64,000 nt of DNA from an uncultured Acidobacteriaceae bacterium. Lineage in GTDB: Bacteria; Acidobacteriota; Terriglobia; Terriglobales; Acidobacteriaceae. Where the stretch lies: NCBI GenBank assembly GCA_937879855.1, contig CALFMO010000004.1, positions 88,068 to 152,067 of the forward strand, read 5' to 3'. Shown here piece by piece: positions 17,878 through 26,330 of the stretch. A program made the position numbers and the translations under genes. The notes beneath the pieces are model-generated. The model made no database searches and was not told where the DNA came from. It saw only the letters and a program-made list of their open reading frames with translations. Positions within the stretch are counted from its first letter, which is position 1; each line of letters starts with the position of its first letter.

Positions 17878-18981
17878 TCACTCGTAGGCCAGAGCGTCAA
17901 TCGGATCTCTCTGCGCGGCCTTCAGTGCCGGATACAATGCTCCCGCAAGCGCTCCCACAACCGCAATCAACGTCGCCCGCAGCACCCACTCGTTACTCCA
18001 GAAAAGGCGCAGCACCGGTTTTTCGAACATGATTACGCGACGCGTCACCATGCTGAGAATGATCCCCACCACAATCCCAGCCACCGCCAGCAGCACGGTT
18101 TCGCGCAATACCACATTCACGATGTACCACTTCGAAGCGCCCAGCGATTTCAAAATTCCAATCTCGCGCGTTCGCTCCATCACCGCCGTGTACATCGACT
18201 GGAAAATCACCAGGAATCCCACCACCACCGCGACTCCGATCACGATCTTGATCGCCAGATCGAACCCGGGAAGATTCTCGGGAGTCATCATTGACAGGTA
18301 TTCCGCCATCGAGCGAACTGCATACTTTTCCATTCCTGGAATCGACTGAATTGCTTTCGTTGTCTCGTCAATGTACGCGGGATTATCCAGTTTAAGGTAG
18401 AACACCGAAGCGCGGCCATCCGCCCCAATCAGATCCTGCATCGTCGTCAGTGGCAGAAATTTGCGCCCGCCCTTGCCATGCGGGACGATTCCGCAGATGC
18501 GGAACGAATTGTTCAGGACATCAACGGTGTCGCCGACTTTCTTGTGGTTCATGCCAGCGTAATAATCATCGACGATCGCATCGTTTGGCCCTTGAAACGG
18601 CCCGCCCGAGAGATAGTGAAACGCCGGTGGCAATTTATCGTAAGTAGCCAGATCGATCCCGTAGTCAACTTCCAGCGGTTTCTGGCTGAATGCCCAAACC
18701 ACGGGCGCCGCCGTGACCACATGCGGTACGCGCCGCAACACATCCCCCACCTTCACTGAAATCGGCGCACCCGACATGGCAACTAGCCCGGACGATCCCG
18801 GCGGCATCACCATCAGGTCCGCCCCCACGCCGAGTTGGCTCTCTTTCGATCCGTTCAGTAACCCATAAAAAAGAGCCACCACAAGCAGGATCATGGTGAC
18901 TTCGAGCGCAATCGCACTGGTGGCGATCAACGACCGGGTCGGCCGATGCACCAGGTTGGCAACAACCATTTTGTTCATCAT
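17878..18981 (-). CDS. FtsX/MacB-family ABC transporter permease
   Basis: A 367-residue permease: TM1 at about 18-42, a large extracytoplasmic MacB_PCD-like domain (about 45-245), then three helices at about 250-275, 297-320 and 335-358. This is the four-helix type VII layout. VMERTREIGILKSLGASKWYIVNVVLRE is the conserved cytoplasmic coupling segment that contacts the ATPase. The C-terminus ALKAAQRDPIDALAYE is the usual FtsX ending. Such permeases act in lipoprotein release, efflux or mechanotransmission. No ATPase gene is adjacent, so the partner must be encoded elsewhere. The DUF4292 lipoprotein upstream in the same direction may be related (LolA-like fold). Confidence 0.85.
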   Translation of the reverse strand: MMNKMVVANLVHRPTRSLIATSAIALEVTMILLVVALFYGLLNGSKESQLGVGADLMVMPPGSSGLVAMSGAPISVKVGDVLRRVPHVVTAAPVVWAFSQKPLEVDYGIDLATYDKLPPAFHYLSGGPFQGPNDAIVDDYYAGMNHKKVGDTVDVLNNSFRICGIVPHGKGGRKFLPLTTMQDLIGADGRASVFYLKLDNPAYIDETTKAIQSIPGMEKYAVRSMAEYLSMMTPENLPGFDLAIKIVIGVAVVVGFLVIFQSMYTAVMERTREIGILKSLGASKWYIVNVVLRETVLLAVAGIVVGIILSMVTRRVIMFEKPVLRLFWSNEWVLRATLIAVVGALAGALYPALKAAQRDPIDALAYE

Positions 18982-19001
18982 AGGAAAGTTAGTCAGGCCG
19001 G

Positions 19002-19047
19002 GTACCCAACCCTTCTCGCGCTTTTTGCGAGAGGGTGGGGAATTCGA
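19002..19047. repeat. REP element of the RAYT-associated family (third copy)
   Basis: Aligns over 46 bases with the REP copies flanking the transposase at 51.6-52.2 kb. In the stem, TTGTCGCG/GCGACA is replaced by TTCTCGCG/GCGAGA, a compensating pair change that preserves base-pairing. Being intergenic and also a hairpin, it may act as a transcription barrier. Confidence 0.75.
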
Positions 19048-19073
19048 TTCAAAAGAGGCAACCCGCCGATGGC

Positions 19074-20000
19074 TTACTGCCGTGGCCCCAGCGGCGTGAC
19101 CAGCGTCGATTGAGGACGGTCCAGATTGACCACCACCGCCCCGGGCGGCTGCTCCAGCACGAACTGCTCATCCTTCAGCGGCTGATTGATATCCACCTTC
19201 AGCATGTTCAGCGTGATGTCGTATTCCTCTTGCGGCCGGTAGATTTCGATGCGCGACGGAAAATTAACCCCTTCGAAGTCTTTATATTCAGCATAGTGCG
19301 CGTCGGTGGCCACTTTGCCATCCTCGCTATAAATGTATTGCTGGTGCGGCTTCAGATCGGTGCGCCCAAAAATGATCTTGCGCTCTAGCCTCCAGCCCTT
19401 GTCATACTTCTGAATGATGGTCAACTCGTAGTCGTCCTGCAAAACCCGATGTCCCTTGGCGTCATGCAAGGTTTCGTAGCCGTTCTCGAGCACCGCGATT
19501 TCCGAGTCAGGATCGATCCGCCGTATCAGCAACGCCTCGTAAATATTCTGCGGACGGATGTTCTCCATCGGCTGGTCGACGTTCGGAGTCTGCACCTCGT
19601 TCTTGCCCACCACGAAGCGGTTCTTCGGCGGAATCCACAGCTTAAAATCCTTGCCGTCGCTGACCATGTCAAACGCCGTGGTTCGCACAATCGGCATCAG
19701 GCCCACCATGTGCAAATTGTCGGGCGTGCGAGCCAGCACATAGCCGCGGATCTCTTTGTAGTCGGTAATGTGACCCTTCTTCAGGCCGCCGGACGAAGAG
19801 TCGATGTCCACAGTCGCCTTGAGGGTATGAACGAACTCCGCTTGCTGGTTGATGCTGTCGATCAGTCCCTGCTGTGTGGATTCCTTCAGGGGCGCCTTGG
19901 AATACTGTTCCTCCACCGGACGGGTGCGGAACAAGCAGCCCGAAGTGGACAGCACTGCCAAGAACAAGGGCACGGCTAATAAGACCGAACTACGCCTCAT
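19074..20000 (-). CDS. DUF4292 / LolA-like lipoprotein
   Basis: A 308-residue predicted lipoprotein with lipobox LSTSGC (Cys22). After residue 40, QQGLIDSINQQAEFVHTLKATVDI, the strand-rich GYVLARTPDNLHMVGLMPIVRTTAFDMVSDGKDFKLWIP and later FPSRIEIYRPQEEYDITLNM fit the LolA/LppX fold as found in DUF4292 proteins. These bind lipid or lipoprotein acyl chains in a half-barrel. The role here is inferred from fold only. It is transcribed towards the orphan ABC permease 93 bp downstream, with a REP hairpin in between. It is divergent from mltG. Confidence 0.7.
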   Translation of the reverse strand: MRRSSVLLAVPLFLAVLSTSGCLFRTRPVEEQYSKAPLKESTQQGLIDSINQQAEFVHTLKATVDIDSSSGGLKKGHITDYKEIRGYVLARTPDNLHMVGLMPIVRTTAFDMVSDGKDFKLWIPPKNRFVVGKNEVQTPNVDQPMENIRPQNIYEALLIRRIDPDSEIAVLENGYETLHDAKGHRVLQDDYELTIIQKYDKGWRLERKIIFGRTDLKPHQQYIYSEDGKVATDAHYAEYKDFEGVNFPSRIEIYRPQEEYDITLNMLKVDINQPLKDEQFVLEQPPGAVVVNLDRPQSTLVTPLGPRQ

Positions 20001-20182
20001 GCAGGTATAAGAAGACCTCTGTCCATTTGAGTATATCGCGAAGCAAAGGTCGCAATTAAGAATGGCCCATGTTTATCTTCTATGGTCAACAACCACAGGC
20101 CACTCAACCGCTTACTAAAGTAAAGTCCGTAGCAACTTCTGGGGATACAGCCGATTCTGCCATCGTCTAAACTGAGCTTATT

Positions 20183-21283
20183 GTGCGCAAAATTAGCTGG
20201 CTAATTCTGGTCGCGATCGTCGGAGTAGCAGGATGGCTCGCCTGGGCCTTGCTGATGCCGATTCGGCCCGCCGGTCAGACTTTCGTCATGCTGCGCCCGG
20301 GATATTCCACGCATCACATCGCTTCCGAGCTCAGACGCGCCGGGGTCATCCGCAGCGAGAAAGCTTTTGTTTTGTGGCACTACTTTCACCACAAGCGCTC
20401 CCTGAAGGCGGGCGAATATCTGTTCGAAAAGCCGGCAAACATCCTTGACGTCCAGAAGCGTCTGCGCCGCGGCGACGTCTATTTTCACACGGTGGTCGTG
20501 CCCGAAGGCTACACCATGTTCGACATCGCCCGCGCCATCGAAGACGCTGGCCTCGGCTCCGCCCAGGATTTCCTCAAAGTAGCGAAGTCCGACACCGACC
20601 TGATCGCCGACATTGCACCCGGGGCACGGTCGCTGGAAGGATATCTGTTCCCCGATACGTACGAATTCTCCCGCATGATGAGCATGGAAGAGATGGCCGC
20701 GGCCATGGTGTGCCAGTTTCGCGTGGTCGCAAAACAAATCGGCCTTATCACTGGAGAGTCGGGCGAAGCCGTCGCCAGCGGTTCCGGCCACTCCGGACAT
20801 GTCTGCGGCGTGGTGATGATTCAAGTGCGAGATGCGAAAGATACCCCGTCCATAACTCCTGACGAAGTCTCCGACGTGGAGCGCACGGTCATCATGGCTT
20901 CCATTGTCGAAAAAGAAACTGCCGTAGCGGAAGAGCGGCCGATGGTGGCCAGCGTCTATTACAACCGCCTCTCCAAAAACATCGCCCTCGACGCCGACCC
21001 CAGCATCATCTATGCGGAATTACTCTCCGGCACATACCAGGGCGCGCTCCATCACGCCGATATGCAATTCAGCTCTCCCTATAACACCTACCGGCACGCT
21101 GGACTGCCCCCCGGTCCCATCGGCAATCCCGGACGTAGCGCCCTCGAAGCCGCCATGCACCCAGCCCAAAGCGACTACTACTATTTTGTGGCCGACGCCC
21201 AGGGCCATCACCGCTTCGCCCGCACCATCGAAGAGCACAATAAGAATGTATTGGCCTACCGGCAGGCCATGCGCGGACGATAA
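20183..21283 (+). CDS. mltG: Endolytic murein transglycosylase MltG
   Basis: A 366-residue membrane-anchored enzyme that cuts nascent glycan strands. One N-terminal helix (4-24) is followed by a LysM-like domain (35-100) and the YceG catalytic domain. That domain has VPEGYTMFDIARAIE, SLEGYLFPDTYEF, IMASIVEKET with catalytic Glu243, YYNRL, and SPYNTYRHAGLPPGPIGNPG. Residues about 190-228, before IMASIVEKET, are an unusual insertion rich in Gly, Ser and Asp. The start is a GTG at 20183; the upstream frame has no better option. It runs in the same direction as the downstream unknown gene and ruvX, a frequent neighbour of mltG. Confidence 0.93.
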   Translation: MRKISWLILVAIVGVAGWLAWALLMPIRPAGQTFVMLRPGYSTHHIASELRRAGVIRSEKAFVLWHYFHHKRSLKAGEYLFEKPANILDVQKRLRRGDVYFHTVVVPEGYTMFDIARAIEDAGLGSAQDFLKVAKSDTDLIADIAPGARSLEGYLFPDTYEFSRMMSMEEMAAAMVCQFRVVAKQIGLITGESGEAVASGSGHSGHVCGVVMIQVRDAKDTPSITPDEVSDVERTVIMASIVEKETAVAEERPMVASVYYNRLSKNIALDADPSIIYAELLSGTYQGALHHADMQFSSPYNTYRHAGLPPGPIGNPGRSALEAAMHPAQSDYYYFVADAQGHHRFARTIEEHNKNVLAYRQAMRGR

Positions 21284-21306
21284 AAGAAAAGAATAGACTC
21301 GGCACC

Positions 21307-21855
21307 GTGAGCGATCCGAATATTTTCGCGGCGAATGCAGCTAAATTAAACGAACTGCATGATGCTATCCACTCCGCGCTCAAGCATCGGGACGAGAACC
21401 CAGCCGGTCACGCTGTTTGGGAAGAAGCCTGTCGCCGATTTCACCTTGAATATGATGCCTTAGCTTTCCCAGGCGGCCTTGCGAAGGCATTCTCGCAGCT
21501 GGAGTTGGGGGACCCGACGACCCTCGAACTTGCGGTTCGATTTCTCGAGGTAAATCCTCATTTTTTCCGATCGGGCTATCACAAAGTGGATTTCATCAAG
21601 CATCTCTGTCGAAACCCACTGTCCGACGATCAGAAAAAGCGACTACAGCAGGTCGTACTAGCCCGTATCCGTGGTCGTGATATCAGAGAGTTTCGCGCCT
21701 ACTGTCGCCTTGCCCGTGCCGTGACGAACCCCGAATTCCAGAAGCAAGTAGCTCAGATGGCAGGTCCCTCTGGTGGGACGGTTCCTCGCCATGCTCAGTG
21801 GGTTCTCAATTTTCTCAAGTCCGCCCAGTCAAGCGATGATCCTAGCCCGAGGTAA
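21307..21855 (+). CDS. Hypothetical protein between mltG and ruvX
   Basis: A 182-residue, apparently soluble, helix-rich protein starting at a GTG 23 bases after the mltG stop. Features seen: AVWEEACRRFHLEYDALAFPGG, a middle with many aromatic and charged residues (FLEVNPHFFRSGYHKVDFIKHLCR), and a Pro/Ser tail. There is no signal peptide, membrane helix or recognisable catalytic motif. I do not recognise the family. Close spacing on both sides suggests cotranscription with mltG and ruvX. Confidence 0.6.
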   Translation: MSDPNIFAANAAKLNELHDAIHSALKHRDENPAGHAVWEEACRRFHLEYDALAFPGGLAKAFSQLELGDPTTLELAVRFLEVNPHFFRSGYHKVDFIKHLCRNPLSDDQKKRLQQVVLARIRGRDIREFRAYCRLARAVTNPEFQKQVAQMAGPSGGTVPRHAQWVLNFLKSAQSSDDPSPR

Positions 21856-21874
21856 CGGCGCATATAATCGGGCC

Positions 21875-22357
21875 GTGAATTCGGATCCGAAAGATTCGCC
21901 CTCAGAATCGGCGACCGGAAACGGGAGGGACTTGCCTTCGGGCCGCGTCCTTGGCCTCGATGTCGGCTCGCGGCGCATCGGACTCGCGGTCTCAGACCCG
22001 CTCGGAATCACGGCTCAAGGGTTGGAGACGCTGCAACGCAGGAACAAGCGCTACGATTTCGAACAGCTGCAACGGATTATCCAGGAGTATGACGTGAGGG
22101 AAATTGTCGTCGGTCTCCCGCTGCGCATGAGCGGCGCAGAAGGAATTCAATCCGACAGAATGCAGGTTTTCGCAGAAGACTTGCGCAAGCGGTTCCGGTT
22201 GCCCGTGCATCTGTGGGACGAACGGCTGACCTCAGCCGAGGCGAACCGCCTGCTGCGCGAAACGGATTTGTCGATTGAAAAACGAGGGAAAGCCGTGGAT
22301 CGGATGGCCGCGATCTTAATTCTTCAGGGCTGGATGGAAGGCCGGAACCGGCTTTAG
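21875..22357 (+). CDS. ruvX: RuvX/YqgF, putative Holliday junction resolvase / pre-16S rRNA nuclease
   Basis: RNase H-like fold: GRVLGLDVGSRRIGLAVSDPLGITAQGL provides the first catalytic Asp, IVVGLPLRMSGAEG the second block, and HLWDERLTSAEANRLL the third with acidic residues. DRMAAILILQGWME closes the domain. YqgF processes the 5' end of 16S rRNA and has been proposed as a resolvase. The GTG at 21875 was chosen to avoid a 27-codon overlap with the upstream gene; an open frame extends to 21773. About 26 non-conserved residues precede the core. Confidence 0.9.
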   Translation: MNSDPKDSPSESATGNGRDLPSGRVLGLDVGSRRIGLAVSDPLGITAQGLETLQRRNKRYDFEQLQRIIQEYDVREIVVGLPLRMSGAEGIQSDRMQVFAEDLRKRFRLPVHLWDERLTSAEANRLLRETDLSIEKRGKAVDRMAAILILQGWMEGRNRL

Positions 22358-22581
22358 CCTTTGACCAAAGTTGCCGCAGTTCGTCGGAAAGTCCTTCTTG
22401 AAACGCTCCGGCGGCCATCTCGTTTACTGTGTAACATTTTATTTTTCAATCACTTCAAACACTTGACCGGGGCAGCCTCCCCTGCGCTCTCCTTGCTTTC
22501 GGCGCGTCTGGAGAGTAACATTAAGACAGGTTGTAAACGCTTCTCTCCCTCGAACCTATCGCCTTTCTGGGGTTTTTAAAA
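22358..22581. other. ruvX-carD intergenic region
   Basis: 224 bases with no gene. It should hold the carD promoter; no hairpin or convincing box was seen. Confidence 0.3.
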
Positions 22582-23118
22582 ATGAGCGGTACGGACTTGA
22601 ATTTCCACATCGGCGACAAGGTTGTCTATCCCAATCATGGTGTCGGCGTCATTGAACAGATCAGCAGCCGCTCCATTGGCGCAACGGTCGAAAGATTCTA
22701 CCTTCTTAATATCAAAGCCAGCAGCCTGAAAGTAATGGTGCCCTGCCACAACGCCGGCAGCGTAGGCCTGCGCCGCGTAGTGCGCAACGGCGAAATCCAA
22801 AAGGTACTGGACCTTCTTTCGATAAGCGAAAACGGAAGCAACGGCGACTGGAAAGACCGTTTCAAGGAAAATTCCGACCGCATGCGCACCGGTTCTTTGC
22901 TCGAGGTCGCCGGCGTCCTGAAGAGCCTGATCAGCCTGCACCAAGCCAAGCCCCTTTCATTCCGCGAGAAAAAAATGCTGGAGCGCGCCCGCTACCTGCT
23001 GGTCAGCGAACTGGCCATGGCCCGCAACTGTGACGAATCCAAAGTAGAAGAGATCCTCACCAACGCCCTCGCCAAATGTAAGCTGCGCTTCCCGGAAGCG
23101 TCCGAACTCCAAGCCTAA
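22582..23118 (+). CDS. carD: CarD family transcriptional regulator
   Basis: A 178-residue protein. The N-terminal Tudor-like RNAP-interacting domain reads FHIGDKVVYPNHGVGVIEQISSR ... FYLLNIKASSLKVMVPCHNAGSVGLRRVV. The C-terminal helical DNA-binding domain covers about 65-170, with DWKDRFKENSDRMRTGSLLEVAGVLKSL and LSFREKKMLERARYLLVSELA. CarD binds RNA polymerase beta and stabilises open promoter complexes, often at rRNA promoters. It is a monocistronic-looking gene followed 68 bp later by the phosphatase fusion. Confidence 0.93.
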   Translation: MSGTDLNFHIGDKVVYPNHGVGVIEQISSRSIGATVERFYLLNIKASSLKVMVPCHNAGSVGLRRVVRNGEIQKVLDLLSISENGSNGDWKDRFKENSDRMRTGSLLEVAGVLKSLISLHQAKPLSFREKKMLERARYLLVSELAMARNCDESKVEEILTNALAKCKLRFPEASELQA

Positions 23119-23186
23119 CCCGCAGTTTCTGCGCCCCCGCCTCGGCAAGTATTTAATACCCCCTTTGCGCCTTTATAATCCCGCCG

Positions 23187-24422
23187 ATGAGCAATTCCCC
23201 CACACCCTTCGGGATTGACCGCTCGTTTCAGCGCCTCGACTGCGAGCCCTACATCTCCCTGCATTTCATCATGATTTTCGTCCGCGACCAGGAACGAAGC
23301 CTGCGCTTCTACGTGGACAAGCTCGGCTTTCGTGTCGTGGTCGATCACATATTCCCCGACGGTAACCGTTGGATCGAAGTTGCTCCCGCCGACGGCAGCG
23401 CAAATCTTGCCTTGGCCCTGGCGACACCGGACTCTCCTGCCTACAAGGACATTGGCCGCGACACTCTGGTTTACTTTCTCACCGAAGATGTGAACGCGAA
23501 ATTCGCCGAATGGAGCGGCCGAGGCGTTCACTTTCTTTTTCCACCACAAGTGCCGCCATGGGGAGGATTCCACACCCGCTTCGAAGATTTGGATGGAAAC
23601 TCTTTCGGGCTCGCCGGCTTCGACGAATTGACCTCAGGGGTTGAAGCCCGACGCCGCGAACTCGCCCAGAAGCTCGAATCCGAACGCCGCACCGCCCAGG
23701 AACTGGAAATCGCCAAGCAGGTGCAGGCGCGCCTGTTTCCACAAATTCATCCTGAGACGAGGAGCCTGGAATATGCGGGCCTATGCCTGCAGGCCCGCGA
23801 GGTCGGAGGGGATTACTTCGACTTTCTCGACCTCGGCCAAACCACGCTTGGCTTGGTCATCGGCGACGTTTCTGGAAAAGGAATCGCGGCCGCTCTTCTC
23901 ATGGCCAACTTACAAGCAAACATCCGCAGCCAGTCCGCCATCGCGCAGGATCATCCGGAACTTCTGTTGCGATCGGTGAACCGGATGTTCTACGAGAACA
24001 CGGTCGACAGCGCCTACGCCTCGCTCTTCTTCGCTATCTACGATGACCACGCACGGCGTTTGCGCTACGCGAACTGCGGACATTTGTCCGGTCTGCTCCT
24101 GCGTGCCGATAACAGCTGCCACCGCCTCGCCTCCACAACCACGCTGGTCGGGCTCTTTCAGCAGTGGGATTGCTCTATCGCCGAATGCAAATTGATGCCG
24201 GGAGACATGCTGGCTCTTTACACTGACGGCATCACCGAGGCCTCGGATAATAAAGGCCAGGAATTCGGGGAAGAATCGTTGATCGCGCGACTCCGTCAAA
24301 ATCGCGACAAACCCTGCCAATCCGCGCTTGAGTCCATCACCGAAGAAGTTCGCAGCCTGAATCCCACGTACCAGCACGACGACATCACGCTAATCCTGGC
24401 AAAGTGCCGAGCGGCGCAATGA
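23187..24422 (+). CDS. VOC (glyoxalase-fold) - RsbU/SpoIIE phosphatase fusion
   Basis: A 411-residue protein. Residues 24-148 are one VOC module (ISLHFIMIFVRDQERSLRFYVDKLGFRVV ... FHTRFEDLDGNSFGLAGF). Residues 150-180 are a charged signalling coiled coil (EARRRELAQKLESERRTAQELEIAKQVQ). Residues 181-408 are a PP2C/SpoIIE phosphatase with metal-binding aspartates in EVGGDYFDF (Asp209), IGDVSGKG (Asp227), LYTDGITE and QHDDITLIL. SpoIIE-type phosphatases dephosphorylate anti-sigma antagonists. Here a small-molecule-binding VOC fold replaces the usual PAS or GAF sensor. No anti-sigma or antagonist gene is adjacent. All catalytic acidic residues are present, so it should be active. Confidence 0.88.
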   Translation: MSNSPTPFGIDRSFQRLDCEPYISLHFIMIFVRDQERSLRFYVDKLGFRVVVDHIFPDGNRWIEVAPADGSANLALALATPDSPAYKDIGRDTLVYFLTEDVNAKFAEWSGRGVHFLFPPQVPPWGGFHTRFEDLDGNSFGLAGFDELTSGVEARRRELAQKLESERRTAQELEIAKQVQARLFPQIHPETRSLEYAGLCLQAREVGGDYFDFLDLGQTTLGLVIGDVSGKGIAAALLMANLQANIRSQSAIAQDHPELLLRSVNRMFYENTVDSAYASLFFAIYDDHARRLRYANCGHLSGLLLRADNSCHRLASTTTLVGLFQQWDCSIAECKLMPGDMLALYTDGITEASDNKGQEFGEESLIARLRQNRDKPCQSALESITEEVRSLNPTYQHDDITLILAKCRAAQ

Positions 24423-24426
24423 CGTT

Positions 24427-24463
24427 TTCCTCCGTGATCTCTGTGTCCTCTGTGGTTAATCGT
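24427..24463. repeat. Dispersed CCTCTGTGGTT element (half copy)
   Basis: CTCCGTGATCTCTGTGTCCTCTGTGGTTAA matches the right arm of the inverted repeat at 142-217 and a copy at about 40757-40785. It is a short non-coding repeat. Confidence 0.4.
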
Positions 24464-24566
24464 TTTCCGAGCACAGATCGAGTCAGCCCGGCAATTGCCC
24501 GAGCCGACTCGATCTCCCAACCGTGATCGTGCGATGTGTCTCGGTAGCGCTGCGAGCACATGACGC

Positions 24567-24953
24567 TCAAGCTTTCAGCGCAACCTCGCGCTCGTCACTC
24601 ACGCAATTCCCGCCTGCGCCCTGCTCGTATAGCTGGCGTAACTCGCACTCGCCGTCTCCAGCGACCTTGAGGAAATCCTTGGTCAGCTGAATCGCCTCTT
24701 CTTTTGAGTTCGCCTTCAGAATCGCGAAGCCGCCCACTACTTCCTTGGACTCGGCGAACGGACCGTCGGTGACGCTTACCTTCCCGCTGGACTTCCGCAC
24801 GCGCGCGCCGAGAGCGCTCGGCAGACATCCTTCGGTGGCGAGCAGCCAACCTTCTTTGAAGCCCTGTTCCACCAATTTGCCCATCACCGCCATTTCCTGT
24901 TGTGTGGGAGGAGTGCTACGCTCAGGCGTTTTATAGATGCTCAGGAATTTCAT
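24567..24953 (-). CDS. YCII-related (YciI-like) protein
   Basis: A 128-residue ferredoxin-like YCII domain protein. It opens MKFLSIYKTPERSTPPTQQEMAVMGKLVEQ and carries VTDGPFAESKEVVGGFAIL and SKEEAIQLTKDFLKVAGDGECELRQLYE, the usual blocks of this family, also written DGPFxExKExxxGFxxL. The biochemical role is unknown; relatives are often linked to ECF sigma factors, but none is present here. The ATG at 24953 is preceded by AAGGAG at a good distance. It is a paralogue of the next gene and on the same strand. Confidence 0.85.
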   Translation of the reverse strand: MKFLSIYKTPERSTPPTQQEMAVMGKLVEQGFKEGWLLATEGCLPSALGARVRKSSGKVSVTDGPFAESKEVVGGFAILKANSKEEAIQLTKDFLKVAGDGECELRQLYEQGAGGNCVSDEREVALKA

Positions 24954-25073
24954 GTCTTTCTCCTTGTATAGATTCAAGTTGTCAGCCGGGTCTCGTATGG
25001 CTTCTGCCTCGGATTTCCCGCGCTCTATCAGTAGATCGAACGAGAAGTTGCCGGATCGACAAGAGCAAACAAA

Positions 25074-25493
25074 CTATTTCTTCCCGGCAAGCTGCTCGAA
25101 AAGCCGGCGCTCCTGCTCCCTCAACTCAGGAGTGAAGTTCTCGCCAAAGTCAGCCGCCTCAAAGATCGGGCGGATCTCCACCTCAGCGCCGCCATCGAAC
25201 GGAGCCCGCTTCAGCCAATCGACCGCCTCGTCCATCGACCGCACCTGCCAAATCCAGAAACCGGCGATCAGCTCTTTGGTTTCCGTGAACGGTCCGTCGA
25301 TGACCATTCGCTTATCACCCGAGAACTTCACCCGCTTCCCCTTCGAACTGGCCTTTAGCCCATCGCCCGCCAGCATGACGCCTGCTTTCACCAGCTGTTC
25401 GTTGTACTTCCCCATCTTGGTGAGGATCTCAGTGTCCGGAAGTACCCCAGCCTCGGAATCCTTGTTTGCCTTTACGATGACCATGACTCGCAT
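25074..25493 (-). CDS. YCII-related (YciI-like) protein, paralogue
   Basis: A 139-residue YCII protein: MRVMVIVKANKDSEAGVLPDTEIL, VIDGPFTETKELIAGFWIW and SMDEAVDWLKRAPFDGGAEVEIRPIFEA are the conserved blocks. The tail ELREQERRLFEQLAGKK adds a short amphipathic helix. The start at ATG 25493 has AGGAG 8 bases upstream. It lies upstream of its paralogue on the same strand, 120 bp apart, so the pair probably arose by duplication and may be cotranscribed. No enzyme activity is assigned. Confidence 0.85.
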   Translation of the reverse strand: MRVMVIVKANKDSEAGVLPDTEILTKMGKYNEQLVKAGVMLAGDGLKASSKGKRVKFSGDKRMVIDGPFTETKELIAGFWIWQVRSMDEAVDWLKRAPFDGGAEVEIRPIFEAADFGENFTPELREQERRLFEQLAGKK

Positions 25494-25650
25494 TGTGATA
25501 TCTCCTCTTCCTTTTATTTGAGTGGGCCTGCCAACCACAATCCCCGCTCTATGTATAAATCGAACGGGCAGTCGAGAAATCGACACACCCTGGCCCGACG
25601 CCGGAAGCCGAGAGCCGGGTTTATAATGTCTCAAGCCTTGCCGTAATCTC

Positions 25651-26142
25651 ATGACCGATCAAATCAAACGAAAACTGCAGGAAGAAATCAACGCGCTCGA
25701 ACACGAGCTGATTCACGAGCTTCCCAAAGAAATCAAGAAAGCCGCCGCCCTCGGCGACCTCAGCGAGAACGCCGAATATCACATGGCCAAGCAGCGCCAG
25801 GAGTTCGTCAAAGCGCGCGTCCGCCAACTCGGCAAGCGCCTCGCTGATCTGTCTATGGTCAACATGAACAACATTCCCCACGACAAAGTGGGCCTGGGTT
25901 CCACGGTTAAGGTTTTTGATAGTACCAAGAATGAAGAGATGCAGTACAAGTTGGTCACCAGCGAAGAATCCGACGTAGCGACCGGAAAAATTTCCACCAC
26001 GTCACCGATCGGCCGATGTCTGCTCAACAAGAAGGTCGGCGATACCGTAGTAGTAGTCAGTCCCAACGGCAAGCGCGAATTGGAAATCCTCAGCCTGAGC
26101 ACCATCCACGACGAAGTCGAACCGGAAGAGGCCGGCGCCTAG
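25651..26142 (+). CDS. greA: Transcription elongation factor GreA
   Basis: A 163-residue Gre factor. The N-terminal coiled coil (1-75) includes the tip LGDLSENAEYHMAKQRQ, whose acidic residues drive RNA cleavage in the RNAP secondary channel. The C-terminal FKBP-like domain reads VGLGSTVKVFDSTKNEEMQYKLVTSEESDVATGKISTTSPIGRCLLNKKVGDTVVV. It rescues backtracked polymerase. It is divergent from the YCII genes; both upstream regions share about 155 bases. Confidence 0.95.
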   Translation: MTDQIKRKLQEEINALEHELIHELPKEIKKAAALGDLSENAEYHMAKQRQEFVKARVRQLGKRLADLSMVNMNNIPHDKVGLGSTVKVFDSTKNEEMQYKLVTSEESDVATGKISTTSPIGRCLLNKKVGDTVVVVSPNGKRELEILSLSTIHDEVEPEEAGA

Positions 26143-26187
26143 AGAGGCGGGCAGAATCGCTTGTAGCCGCGGTCATCATCGAGCAGG

Positions 26188-26276
26188 CAGCCGCGAAGCG
26201 GCGAAAGAATGCAGCCCACGGCGTAAGCCGTGGGTCACCTCGAGAAGATTAAGCTAGCCCCGAAGGGGCGAAAGAA
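26188..26276. repeat. Cluster of short hairpins (CCCACGGCGTAAGCCGTGGG and GCCCCGAAGGGGC)
   Basis: Three small perfect hairpins, GCCGCGAAGCGGC, CCCACGGC-GTAA-GCCGTGGG and GCCCCGAAGGGGC, each followed by a GAAAGAA-like spacer, sit between greA and the next gene. The regular hairpin-GAAAGAA spacing marks a dispersed composite repeat, not a simple terminator. Confidence 0.6.
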
Positions 26277-26330
26277 ACTCGTTCAGTAAAGGCGGATGAA
26301 AACTCCCACTCGATTTCTGAAAGCATCCCG

